A DNA stretch of 14,464 bases from JASHVB01 sp049522565 (GTDB lineage: Bacteria > Pseudomonadota > Alphaproteobacteria > Acetobacterales > Acetobacteraceae), in assembly GCA_049522565.1 (NCBI GenBank), contig JBEKNT010000147.1, forward strand, positions 1-14,464, in the 5' to 3' direction. The notes beneath the pieces were generated by a model. The model was given only the letters and a program-made list of their open reading frames with translations, was not told the origin of the DNA and ran no database searches. This document shows, in pieces, positions 5,970-13,368 of this stretch (its first letter is position 1; each line of letters begins with the position of its first letter). The translations under genes were made by a program, and so were the position numbers.

Positions 5970-6755
5970 CTACAGAAGCCGCGTCCAATCCAGCACCGCC
6001 TGCACCACGGCTTCCAATTGCTCTGGGAACATCGCGTGGCTGCAATCCTCGAGCACCACCACCGTCACCCGGTCGGCACCCAGGTCGCGACGGAAGTCAT
6101 CCACCGTCTCACGCGGCCGCCACGGGTCTTGCGCGCCTTGCAGGTCCAGCACGGGCGCGCTCCCCGCGGTCCACCACTCCTCCTGCGGCGTCGCGGCACT
6201 CGCCGCGCGCTGGCTCTTGCTCGCCGCAGCATGCCAGCCGGACAACCATTCGGGCGGCGGCTCGTGGCCAGCGGCGAAGAAGGCGAAGCGCAGCGCTGCC
6301 CGGCGCTCGGCTTCCGGCAAGCTGGCATCGACGCATTTCGCCAAGGCGTCGCGCAACTCCTGCCGGTTCGATTTCGCCGCCGCCGCGGCCAGCACCACGC
6401 CGCGCACCAGGTCCGGTCGGTCGGTCGCCAGCGTGCGCGCGATCCATTGGCCGAACGCGTGCCCCAGCACCACCGCCGGGCCGGCGTGCTGGTGCTCGAT
6501 CACCGCCGCCACGTCGCGCGCATAATCGTGCAGCGTCAGCCCATCCAGCGGCCCGGTGCTGCGCCCCATGCCGCGCGGCTGCGGCCGCAACACACGCAGC
6601 CCGGCCCGCGCGAATGCCGCCGCGGCATCGTCGAAATCCTCGGAATCGCGTGATGACGACGGCAGCAGCACCAGCAACGCGCCGCTCCCCTCGGCGATCA
6701 CTTCGATCCGCACCTCGCCCTGTGCGACCATCTCGCGCGTCCGTTCGCCCACCAT
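5970..6755 (-). CDS. Alpha/beta-hydrolase-fold protein with alanine at the nucleophile position
   Basis: The 261-residue protein has the alpha/beta-hydrolase layout: an N-terminal beta-sheet region with PRGMGRSTGPLDG (60-72), the nucleophile-elbow strand VVLGHAFGQW (95-104), an acid candidate in GAQDPWRP (D210) and a histidine in DCSHAMFP (H240). The elbow reads G-H-A-F-G instead of G-H-S-x-G, so the catalytic serine is replaced by A100. The codon is GCG and was checked on the complement of the DNA. Either it has lost hydrolase activity, or it belongs to a subfamily using another mechanism. ATG 6755 is chosen because GGAGG lies 8 nt upstream; ATG 6761 would leave only 2 nt. No signal peptide is seen. 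It is divergent from the HD-type gene and convergent with the toxin. Substrate unknown. Confidence 0.85.
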   Translation of the reverse strand: MVGERTREMVAQGEVRIEVIAEGSGALLVLLPSSSRDSEDFDDAAAAFARAGLRVLRPQPRGMGRSTGPLDGLTLHDYARDVAAVIEHQHAGPAVVLGHAFGQWIARTLATDRPDLVRGVVLAAAAAKSNRQELRDALAKCVDASLPEAERRAALRFAFFAAGHEPPPEWLSGWHAAASKSQRAASAATPQEEWWTAGSAPVLDLQGAQDPWRPRETVDDFRRDLGADRVTVVVLEDCSHAMFPEQLEAVVQAVLDWTRLL

Positions 6756-6871
6756 TGCCATATCCTCCGTCCTTCTCGCGCATCGTTTGGCGCCGCCTCC
6801 CGGCGGACCCCCGGCGGCGGGCTGCACCGCCGGAACCTGACGCTGTTACAGGCGGCGCGTTCGCCCAAGGG

Positions 6872-6915
6872 TTGCAGCGCGTCTCCGATCGGCAACTATA
6901 ATATAACCAGTTGCC
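6872..6915 (+). promoter_or_regulatory. Candidate promoter with interrupted palindrome over the -10 box
   Basis: In the 226-nt divergent region, a perfect TATAAT (6897-6902) is preceded by TTGCAG (6872-6877) with a 19-bp spacer, a plausible promoter for the HD-type gene. The box is framed by a 7-11-7 inverted repeat: GGCAACT at 6891-6897 and AGTTGCC at 6909-6915. A repressor dimer bound there would cover the -10 element. The AT-rich centre also reads TATATT and TATTAT on the minus strand, so it could serve the divergent hydrolase too. Sequence elements are visible; promoter use is inferred and the spacer is long. Confidence 0.45.
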
Positions 6916-6981
6916 TGCTTGTGGCGAATGTGTCTCACTATCGCAACGTAACCAGGCTTCCCAAAGCGGAGGCAAACGTCG

Positions 6982-7665
6982 ATGCACGCCGCCGGCGCAG
7001 CGCTGAATGATCTGCTATCGACCGCGGCGCTATCCGCGGCAGCGCGCAACATCGTGCTGCGGCAAATGGCGACATCGCGGCGGCACTATCACGGCCTGAT
7101 GCATCTTGTGACATTGTGGACGCGGCATTGCCGTTTTGGCATCGGCACACCCTTCCTCGCCCCCGCCGCAACCCGGCTGATCGCCTGTGCGATCACGTTC
7201 CACGATGCGGTGTATGACGCGAAGCGACGCGATAATGAGCATCGCTCGGCCCTGCTGTGGCGGCGCTATGCGCCGGCCGACCTGTCCGCCGCCGACGTGG
7301 ATTGGGTCGCTGGCACCATTGAGGCGACCGCGAACCACCTGGCCTGGCGCGATAGGAGCACGCAACGCGCTCGCCTGCGTCTTTGGTTGCTCGATCTCGA
7401 CCTGACGCCGCTCGGCGAGCAACCGGAATTGTTCGCGCGCAACACGCGTAGGCTGCGTGCCGAATACCGCCATCTGCCCGAAGCGGAGTGGGAAAGCGGC
7501 CGGCTCTCGTTCCTGCGCAAGCTGCACGCGGCGCCGCGTCTGTTCCGTTCCGCCCCGCTCGCCGCGGCGTTCGAGCAGCAGGCGCGGCGGAATATCGCGC
7601 GGGAATTGGGAGAAACCTTCCCGGCAAGAGCGGACGAGGTTGAGACGCGCAAGCGACGAGGGTGA
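6982..7665 (+). CDS. HD-type metal-dependent phosphohydrolase (COG4339-like)
   Basis: The 227-residue protein resembles the 'predicted metal-dependent HD superfamily phosphohydrolase' family. Putative metal ligands appear in family order: RHYHGLMHL (H35, H37, H41), FHDAVYD (H74-D75), ATANHL (H119) and LLDLDLTPLG (D138, D140). NEHRSALL (85-92) matches the family's NE-x2-SA segment. The fold suggests hydrolysis of a phosphoester or nucleotide; the substrate is unknown for the family. GGAGG lies about 9 nt before ATG 6982. The final residues, about 217-227 (ADEVETRKRRG), are encoded by one arm of a long inverted repeat and fall past the normal family end near ARRNIARELG, so the C-terminus was probably set by the repeat. 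No signal peptide. Confidence 0.85.
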   Translation: MHAAGAALNDLLSTAALSAAARNIVLRQMATSRRHYHGLMHLVTLWTRHCRFGIGTPFLAPAATRLIACAITFHDAVYDAKRRDNEHRSALLWRRYAPADLSAADVDWVAGTIEATANHLAWRDRSTQRARLRLWLLDLDLTPLGEQPELFARNTRRLRAEYRHLPEAEWESGRLSFLRKLHAAPRLFRSAPLAAAFEQQARRNIARELGETFPARADEVETRKRRG

Positions 7666-7750
7666 GGCTGCCGCGAGGCGCACCGTCTGTTGGCAGCGGG
7701 GCGACCCGATCACCCTCACCTTCGACGCTTCGCTTCTCGACCTATCCCGC
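7630..7750. repeat. Imperfect 40-bp inverted repeat spanning the 3' end of the HD gene
   Basis: The left arm 7630-7670 and right arm 7711-7750 are inverted copies: by hand alignment 32 of 41 positions match with one single-base gap, across a 40-nt centre. The longest shared blocks are GGTGAGG and AAGCG. The right arm runs into a small perfect hairpin, CCCGC-TCTC-GCGGG, at 7746-7759. The element sits between convergent genes: its left arm encodes the HD protein's tail and its right arm ends 20 nt before the stop of the metallo-hydrolase. It could act as a bidirectional transcription end, or be a decayed copy of a mobile palindromic intergenic repeat. It carries no transposase. Confidence 0.65.
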
Positions 7751-7769
7751 TCTCGCGGGCGAGGTGTTC

Positions 7770-8549
7770 TCAATATCCGCCCGGCAACGCGATGATCGTC
7801 GGCCGTTCCGGCAGTGTCGCGCGCGAGATGTGCAGCGTCGGCGACTCCCGCTCGTCGATCGCGAACTTGTCGCGTTCCGCGCCCAGGAACCGTTCCAGCA
7901 CGCCATGCATGAAATAGTGCATCGGTAGCACCACGCGCGGCTGGATCTGCTCCAGCACCGTCGCCAGGTCCGCCAGGCTGAGCGTATAGGCGCCATCCAC
8001 CGGCGCCATGACGATGTCGATACGCCCCAGCGCGGCCAGGTCCTGCGGCTCCAGCAGATGATGCAGATGGCTGAGATGCGCGATGCACAGCCCGGCACTC
8101 GCGAACACGAAAATCGAGTTACCGTAACGCTCGGTGCCGCCCTCCCCGTCGCGGATGTTGGTCGGCAGGTTGGTGACGTGCATGTCGCCCACCGCCAGGT
8201 CGATGTCCGCCGGTCCACCGTCGTCGCGCCAACCATGCAACACGTACCTGATGCGCGGGTCCGGATGGTCGGTGTAGTGCGTCGCGTGCGCGTGGTTCAT
8301 CGTGGCGATGTCGGGGGGAAAATCCGGCACGTTGACGCCGTTATAGTCGGTGACCGCGGTGACACCGCCCGGCGTCTCGATGAGGAAGCTGGCATGGCCG
8401 AGGAACGTGATGGTCAGCGCGTTGTCCGCGGCGCTGGCCAGCCAGACGCGCGGCGCGGCGGAGGCGATCGGCGCACAGCCGGCGGCGCGCGCGAGGCCCG
8501 GCAGCAACAGCACGGCCAACCCCAACAACACGACCAGCCGGCGTCGCAT
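7770..8549 (-). CDS. Exported metallo-beta-lactamase-fold hydrolase (COG2220/UlaG-like)
   Basis: The 259-residue protein starts MRRRLVVLLGLAVLLLPGLARAAG, a typical signal peptide with likely cleavage after ARA (about residue 22), so it should act in the periplasm. C25 follows, but the preceding residues do not form a lipobox. The metal-binding loop reads MNHAHATHYTDH (84-95): H86, H88 and H91 are kept, but the aspartate of the usual HxHxDH motif is threonine. HASFLIE (52-58), HLSHLHH (158-164), APVDGAYTL (182-190) and the final-ligand candidate PMHYF (H211) follow the broad COG2220 pattern. ATG 8549 is chosen because it lies 4 nt after the dioxygenase stop and opens directly into the signal peptide; the earlier in-frame ATG at 8591 would overlap that gene. 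Substrate unknown. Confidence 0.87.
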   Translation of the reverse strand: MRRRLVVLLGLAVLLLPGLARAAGCAPIASAAPRVWLASAADNALTITFLGHASFLIETPGGVTAVTDYNGVNVPDFPPDIATMNHAHATHYTDHPDPRIRYVLHGWRDDGGPADIDLAVGDMHVTNLPTNIRDGEGGTERYGNSIFVFASAGLCIAHLSHLHHLLEPQDLAALGRIDIVMAPVDGAYTLSLADLATVLEQIQPRVVLPMHYFMHGVLERFLGAERDKFAIDERESPTLHISRATLPERPTIIALPGGY

Positions 8550-8553
8550 CGGC

Positions 8554-9438
8554 CTAGGCCACCAGCGCGTCCGGCACCGTCGGGCGTCCATCGGACACCG
8601 TGGTGCGATGCATGTCGCGCACCTGCGTCTCGTCGTACTCGCGCGCGCGATGCATGGTACAGCGGTTGTCCCACATCACCAGGTCGCCGACCTGCCAGCG
8701 ATGCGTGTAGACGAACTCGCGCTGCGTCGCGTGTTCCATCAGGTCCATCAACAACACGCGCGCCTCCGGTACCGGCATGCTGCGGATCGCCCCGGCATGC
8801 GACGACAGGAACAGCGACTTGCGGCCGGAGCCGGGATGCGTGCGCACCAGCACCTGCGGCACCGGCGCCATCTTGGCCTGCTCCTCCGCCGCATAGTCGG
8901 TGAATCCGATGCGCCCGCGAGAGAAAAACTGCGTGTGCTCGCAGATCAAACCCTCAAGCCGCGCCTTCATCTTGTCCGGCAGCGCATCCCAGGCGGCACG
9001 CATGTCGGCGAACTGCGTCTCGCCGCCCTCGTCCGGGATGACCCGCGCCGACAGCAGCGAGAACCGCGCGGGAATGCGCTTGAAGCTGCTGTCGGAGTGC
9101 CACAGCCGGTTGCCCAGCGCGTTCAGCCGCCGCCGGTCGTCATTCGGCAGCACGCGGTTGCGCTCGTCGAGGTTGGAGATGTCCGCCATGTGGACGTCGA
9201 GCCGCGGCACATAGTCCTTCCGATAGGCCCGCACGGTGGTTTCCAAGTCGCCGAAGTTGCGGCTGAACGCCATCTGCTGGTCGTCGGTGATGAACTGATC
9301 GTGGAACACCAGCACGCCGTGCTGGTTGATCGCATCGTTCAGCGAGTCCACCGTCGCGCGGTCGAGCGGTTCGCGCAGATCGACGCCGCCGATTTCGCCG
9401 ACGAAGACCGGGTGCAGTTGCCTCACCGAGATCGTCAT
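8554..9438 (-). CDS. TfdA-like Fe(II)/2-oxoglutarate-dependent dioxygenase (TauD/TfdA family)
   Basis: Family members hydroxylate substrates such as taurine, 2,4-D or other aryloxyalkanoates, releasing CO2 and succinate. The 294-residue protein has the complete iron facial triad H114-x-D116 (LWHSDSSF) and H263 (DNRCTMHR), the 2-oxoglutarate-binding arginine at R274, 11 residues later as in TfdA, and T141 in GGETQF. From memory it follows TfdA more closely than TauD: it shares near-identical segments such as QLWHSDSSF, THAGSGRK-like (THPGSGRK) and the HATQREFVY, VGDLVMWDNRC region. Start ATG 9438 has AAGGA 7 nt upstream and gives MTISVRQLHPVF, like TfdA's LHPLF. No signal peptide, so it is cytosolic. 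It is followed after 4 nt by the exported metallo-hydrolase, probably one operon. The substrate cannot be read from sequence, so tfdA is not assigned. Confidence 0.93.
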   Translation of the reverse strand: MTISVRQLHPVFVGEIGGVDLREPLDRATVDSLNDAINQHGVLVFHDQFITDDQQMAFSRNFGDLETTVRAYRKDYVPRLDVHMADISNLDERNRVLPNDDRRRLNALGNRLWHSDSSFKRIPARFSLLSARVIPDEGGETQFADMRAAWDALPDKMKARLEGLICEHTQFFSRGRIGFTDYAAEEQAKMAPVPQVLVRTHPGSGRKSLFLSSHAGAIRSMPVPEARVLLMDLMEHATQREFVYTHRWQVGDLVMWDNRCTMHRAREYDETQVRDMHRTTVSDGRPTVPDALVA

Positions 9439-9568
9439 CGCCTGGTCCTTTGTGGGATGTGGCGCCAGGACGCTATCCGCCGCAGTATGCGTCACGCAAG
9501 TGACGCGGAGCTCCGGTCGCGGCGAGCGGGCATGCGGCGCCCGATGTGGCGACGCAGACCGGCCCGGT

Positions 9569-10333
9569 TCACGGCGAGGCGGACGGCGGTACCACCCAGC
9601 AATTGGCTTTCACCGCGCGGATGCCGGTGCAGAACGCGCTGGCCTCCGCCACGTCAGCGAAGCCGGCGGCGCGCAGGCGCCAGACGTGCTGGCCGTTCAC
9701 CTCCGCCTCACTGACCGCCGGGAGATGTCCGTTCGTCAGCGTTGGTGCGTGCTGCCGCAGGCGCCGCCACTCCGCCTCGGCGCGCTGTGCGCTGTCCGCC
9801 GCGGCAAGCTGCACCACCAGGCGAGTCGCCGCCCGCAGCACGGCCGGGGGGAACGCTCCCGCGTTGGGAGCCGCGGCCGGGGTAACCGCCGCGGCCGGGG
9901 AAGCAGCCGGCGCGGCGATCAGAGCCGTCGCCGAGGTGTGAGCTGCGGCGGCGGTGGGAGCAGTCGCCGGGCGGACAGCCGCCGCGGCAGAAACCGTGGC
10001 CGGGGCGGCCGCCGCAATCACCGGCGCCGCCGGGCGCGGCGATCCGGCGCTCGGCGCCACCGCGGCGACCGGACGATGCCCGCTATCGCGACTGGCCGGC
10101 GTGGCGGCCGATAGCCCGGGTTGCGTCGCCGGCAGCACATCCGCCCAGATATTGCCCGGTTGGGGCAGCAGCGGCTTGTCGAGCACATCCTCGCCCATCA
10201 ACCGACGCAGGATGGTGCTATCGGCCGTTACAACCGGCGATGGTCCTTCAGCGCCAGGCGCCGCTCGCGTGACGGCGGACCCGGTGCAATCAGACAATGT
10301 CAGGCACAGGCAGAGCAGGACACTGCGCCACAT
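9569..10333 (-). CDS. Probable SPOR-domain envelope (lipo)protein with Ala/Pro-rich linker
   Basis: The 254-residue protein has a short hydrophobic signal (MWRSVLLCLCLTLSDC). A lipobox-like LSDC ends at C16, but aspartate before the cysteine is atypical, so lipidation is uncertain. Residues 41-68 (from ILRRLMGEDV to NIWADVLP) form a compact segment; a long low-complexity Ala/Pro/Val linker follows (about 75-165). The C-terminal part (171-250) has the SPOR-like pattern: RLVVQLAAADS, then HVWRLRAAGFADVAEASAFC and a final VKANCWVV strand. SPOR domains bind denuded septal peptidoglycan, so a cell-envelope or division role is likely. ATG 10333 has GGAAGG 8 nt upstream. The linker's repetitive GCG/GCC codons make long shadow frames on the other strand. 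It is divergent from the GGDEF-EAL gene. Confidence 0.82.
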   Translation of the reverse strand: MWRSVLLCLCLTLSDCTGSAVTRAAPGAEGPSPVVTADSTILRRLMGEDVLDKPLLPQPGNIWADVLPATQPGLSAATPASRDSGHRPVAAVAPSAGSPRPAAPVIAAAAPATVSAAAAVRPATAPTAAAAHTSATALIAAPAASPAAAVTPAAAPNAGAFPPAVLRAATRLVVQLAAADSAQRAEAEWRRLRQHAPTLTNGHLPAVSEAEVNGQHVWRLRAAGFADVAEASAFCTGIRAVKANCWVVPPSASP

Positions 10334-10360
10334 GCGACGAGCCTTCCGATATTACATCCT

Positions 10361-10388
10361 AAAATAGCACAAATGCATTAATATGCAA
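10361..10388 (-). promoter_or_regulatory. Candidate promoter for the SPOR-domain gene
   Basis: On the minus strand TTGCAT (complement of 10383-10388) and TATTTT (complement of 10361-10366) are separated by 16 bp, about 28 nt before the gene's ATG. The whole 10350-10400 stretch is conspicuously AT-rich for this genome. A TGCAT-TAAT-ATGCA inverted repeat (10374-10387) overlaps the -35 region and could be a regulator site. No equally good promoter was seen for the divergent GGDEF-EAL gene. Confidence 0.4.
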
Positions 10389-10443
10389 CCATAACATAGA
10401 TCGCTTTAGCGGCTTGGTAACCAATGCGGGTGACACTGTCGCC

Positions 10444-13227
10444 ATGCCGCCCATTGCCCTCCAGAGCATGGTGGACCTGCTTGCCAGCCGCCTGCGCGGC
10501 CGGGTCAGCCGTGGCGCGGCCCTGACGCACGGCGCGATTCTGCTGATCGCCGCGGCCGTGCTCGCCATCGGCATCACCGTGTGGCACATGCGGCGAGACG
10601 CCCTGGACGCCGCCCAGGCCAATACCGAAAACCTGGCCACCGTTCTGGCGGAGCAGACCGCCCGCTCGGTGCAAGCGGTCGATATCGTCATGCGCGACGT
10701 GCAGGACTTCGTCTCCGGCCTCGGCGTCACCACGCCGGAAGAGTTCCGGCTGGTGCTCGGCACGGAACAAGTGCACCAACTCCTGCGCAGCCGCGCCGAT
10801 CGCCTGCCGCAGGTGGACGGCATTGCCTTGGCCAGTGCCGACGGCATGCGGGTGAATAGTTCCTCGGGCTGGCCGGCGCGCACGGTCGATTTGTCCGACC
10901 GCGACTATGTGCGGTATTTCGCGGCGGAGAACGATTCCGGCCTGTTCATTGGCGAGCCGGTGGTCAACCGGACGACAAATGTCTGGACGATCTTCGTTGC
11001 CCGCCGGCTGAACGGACGCAATGGCGCGTTTCTCGGCGTCTTGCTGGCCTCGATGCCGCTACAGGTGTTCACCGGCCTCTACGCATCGATCGACGCGCAG
11101 CAGCATGAGAGCCTCATGCTGCTGCGGCGCGACGGTACCGTTCTGGTGCGGCATCCGGATACGGCGCAGCACGTCGGCCAGAAGATGCCGGCCATGTCCC
11201 CCTGGTACGCGTTGGTCGCACAAGGCGGCGGCCACTACGCATCGCCGGGCTATTTCGACGAGTCGGCGCGGCTTGTGGCGGTGCGGCCGTTGCGCGGCTA
11301 CCAGTTGGTGGTCGATGTCGCCATGCCCTTCGACATGGCGCTGATGCATTGGCGGCGGATGTCGACGCTCATTGCGTTCGGCACCACCAGTGCTGCCGGG
11401 GCCTTGCTGCTGCTGCTGTTCATGCTGCGGCGGCAGTTGCAGCGGCTGGAGCAATCGCGCGCCGCGCTGCGGCTGCGCAATGCCGAACTGACGCGGATCG
11501 CCGCCGCCTTGCAGCAAAGCGAGACGCGCCTCGACGCCAAATCGCACGAGCTGGCCTCCACGCTTGCCTCGATGGACCAGGGGCTGATGATGGTTGACGC
11601 GCAGGGCATCGTGGCGGTGTGCAATGCGCGGGCGATCGACCTGCTGGACCTGGCGCCGGAGCTGCTGGCCAAACGCCCGCCCCTCGCCGAACTCGCGGGG
11701 TTGCAAGGCGACGACGGCGTCTTCGCATCGATGGAAAAAACCCTGCGAGGGCGGGCGCCCGCGCACGAGTCCGCGGCAGCCCCTCCGGCTGCGCCACTGC
11801 AAAGCGGCGAGCATCATCTGGCGAACGGCACGATCGTCGACGTGCGCTGCGTGCCGCTCGTCGCCGGCGGCTTCGTCGCGACCTTCGACGACGTGACGGC
11901 GCGCCGCCACGCGGAGCAGCAGATCGCGTTCATGGCGCGGCATGACGTACTGACGCGGCTGCCCAACCGGGTGTCGTTCGTAGACCGGCTCGAACAGGCG
12001 ATTGCCCATGCGGGCCGCGGCAGCCTGGCGGCGGTGCTGTGTCTCGACCTCGATCATTTCAAGGATATCAACGATACGCTGGGCCATCCGGTGGGCGATC
12101 AGTTGTTGCGCGCGGTGGCCGACCGCCTGACCGCCTGCGTGCGTGAGGTGGACCTGGTTGCGCGCTTCGGCGGCGACGAATTCGCCGTGGTGCAGGCCGC
12201 CCCCGAGCGCGTCGAGGACGTTGGGTTGCTGGCCCAGCGCATCATCGAGGTTTTGAGCCTGCCCTATGAGCTCGACGGCCACCAGGTGGTGGTTGGCGCG
12301 AGTATCGGCATCGCACTGATCCCCGCCGACGGCGCGGATCCCGACACGCTGCTGAAGAATGGCGACATTGCGCTGTATCGCGCCAAATCCGACGGGCGCG
12401 GCGTGTTCCGGTTTTTCGCACCCGCCATGGATGCCCGCTTGCAGGAGCGGCGGCGGCTGGAACTCGATCTGCAGCACGCGATGACGCACCACGAATTCGA
12501 ATTGTTCTACCAGCCGCTGATCGACCTGGCGGAGGATCGCATTTGCGGCTTCGAGGCGTTGCTGCGCTGGCACCATCCCACGCGCGGCCTGCTGGAACCC
12601 AAGCAGTTCGTGCCGTTGACCGAGGAGATGGGATTGATCGTGCCGCTCGGTGCATGGGCACTGCGGGAGGCGTGTCGTGAGGCAGCCGCCTGGCCGGACG
12701 ATGTGAAGGTGGCGGTCAATCTCTCGCCGGTGCAGTTCCGCTACCGCGACCTGGTGCATATGGTCGCCACCGCCCTGGAGGACTCCGGCCTGCCGGCACG
12801 GCGCCTGGACCTGGAAATCACCGAGGCGGTGCTGTTGCAGAACAGCGAGGAGGTGCTGAGCATCCTGCATGGGTTGCACGCGCTGGGGGTGCACATCTCG
12901 ATGGACGATTTCGGCACCGGCTACTCGTCGCTGAGCTACCTGCGCAGCTTTCCGTTCGACAAGATCAAGATCGACCAGTCGTTCGTGCGCGACCTGTCGG
13001 ACAACACGGACGCCGCCGCGATCGTACGGGCGGTTGCCCGGCTGGGCAGCTCGCTCGGCATGGCGACGACGGCGGAGGGCGTGGAGACCGGCGACCAGCT
13101 TGCGCGGCTGCGGGCCGAAGGGTGCACCGAGGTGCAAGGATATTTGTTCAGCAAGCCACGACCGGCGAGCGAGGTGGCGGGGCTGTTGCAGCGGCTCGAT
13201 CATCGGCTGGTCACCGTGGCGGCGTGA
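10444..13227 (+). CDS. Membrane sensor with PAS-like, GGDEF and EAL domains (c-di-GMP synthesis and breakdown)
   Basis: From ATG 10444 the protein has 927 residues. Order: inner-membrane helix (about 28-49), periplasmic PDC/Cache-like sensor (about 50-305, with SDRDYVRYF and the IGEPVVN segment typical of such domains), second helix (about 308-329), coiled-coil-like stretch, PAS-like domain (about 370-480, SMDQGLMMVD), GGDEF domain (about 500-655) and EAL domain (about 672-910). The cyclase motif GGDEF (576-580) and the inhibitory I-site RxxD (R567-D570) are intact. The phosphodiesterase residues are all present: EAL (704-706), N759, E791, DD (821-822), K842 and E878. Both activities are therefore possible, with ligand sensing choosing between them. 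ATG 10444 has a weak GGGTGA upstream. TTG 10414 and ATG 10468 are alternatives in the same frame. Confidence 0.93.
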   Translation: MPPIALQSMVDLLASRLRGRVSRGAALTHGAILLIAAAVLAIGITVWHMRRDALDAAQANTENLATVLAEQTARSVQAVDIVMRDVQDFVSGLGVTTPEEFRLVLGTEQVHQLLRSRADRLPQVDGIALASADGMRVNSSSGWPARTVDLSDRDYVRYFAAENDSGLFIGEPVVNRTTNVWTIFVARRLNGRNGAFLGVLLASMPLQVFTGLYASIDAQQHESLMLLRRDGTVLVRHPDTAQHVGQKMPAMSPWYALVAQGGGHYASPGYFDESARLVAVRPLRGYQLVVDVAMPFDMALMHWRRMSTLIAFGTTSAAGALLLLLFMLRRQLQRLEQSRAALRLRNAELTRIAAALQQSETRLDAKSHELASTLASMDQGLMMVDAQGIVAVCNARAIDLLDLAPELLAKRPPLAELAGLQGDDGVFASMEKTLRGRAPAHESAAAPPAAPLQSGEHHLANGTIVDVRCVPLVAGGFVATFDDVTARRHAEQQIAFMARHDVLTRLPNRVSFVDRLEQAIAHAGRGSLAAVLCLDLDHFKDINDTLGHPVGDQLLRAVADRLTACVREVDLVARFGGDEFAVVQAAPERVEDVGLLAQRIIEVLSLPYELDGHQVVVGASIGIALIPADGADPDTLLKNGDIALYRAKSDGRGVFRFFAPAMDARLQERRRLELDLQHAMTHHEFELFYQPLIDLAEDRICGFEALLRWHHPTRGLLEPKQFVPLTEEMGLIVPLGAWALREACREAAAWPDDVKVAVNLSPVQFRYRDLVHMVATALEDSGLPARRLDLEITEAVLLQNSEEVLSILHGLHALGVHISMDDFGTGYSSLSYLRSFPFDKIKIDQSFVRDLSDNTDAAAIVRAVARLGSSLGMATTAEGVETGDQLARLRAEGCTEVQGYLFSKPRPASEVAGLLQRLDHRLVTVAA

Positions 13228-13368
13228 GGGCTCCGCGGCCAGGGTGCATCGGGCCGACGAAGGAAGGTCACGGTGGTGCGCCGGGGCCGGTCCGACGCGG
13301 GCAACACCCCCGGCCTTCCCGCGTCCCGCGCATTGACCTTTCCCGGCGCCGCGCCGAAAAGCCCCGCC

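Noticed and set aside
9439..9568. Possible small gene between the dioxygenase and the SPOR-domain gene
   Set aside because: The 130-nt gap shows no start with a ribosome site leading to a plausible peptide on either strand.
8350..9714. Plus-strand open frame (454 codons) opposite the dioxygenase
   Set aside because: It is antisense to a gene with all family catalytic residues, and its own translation resembles nothing.
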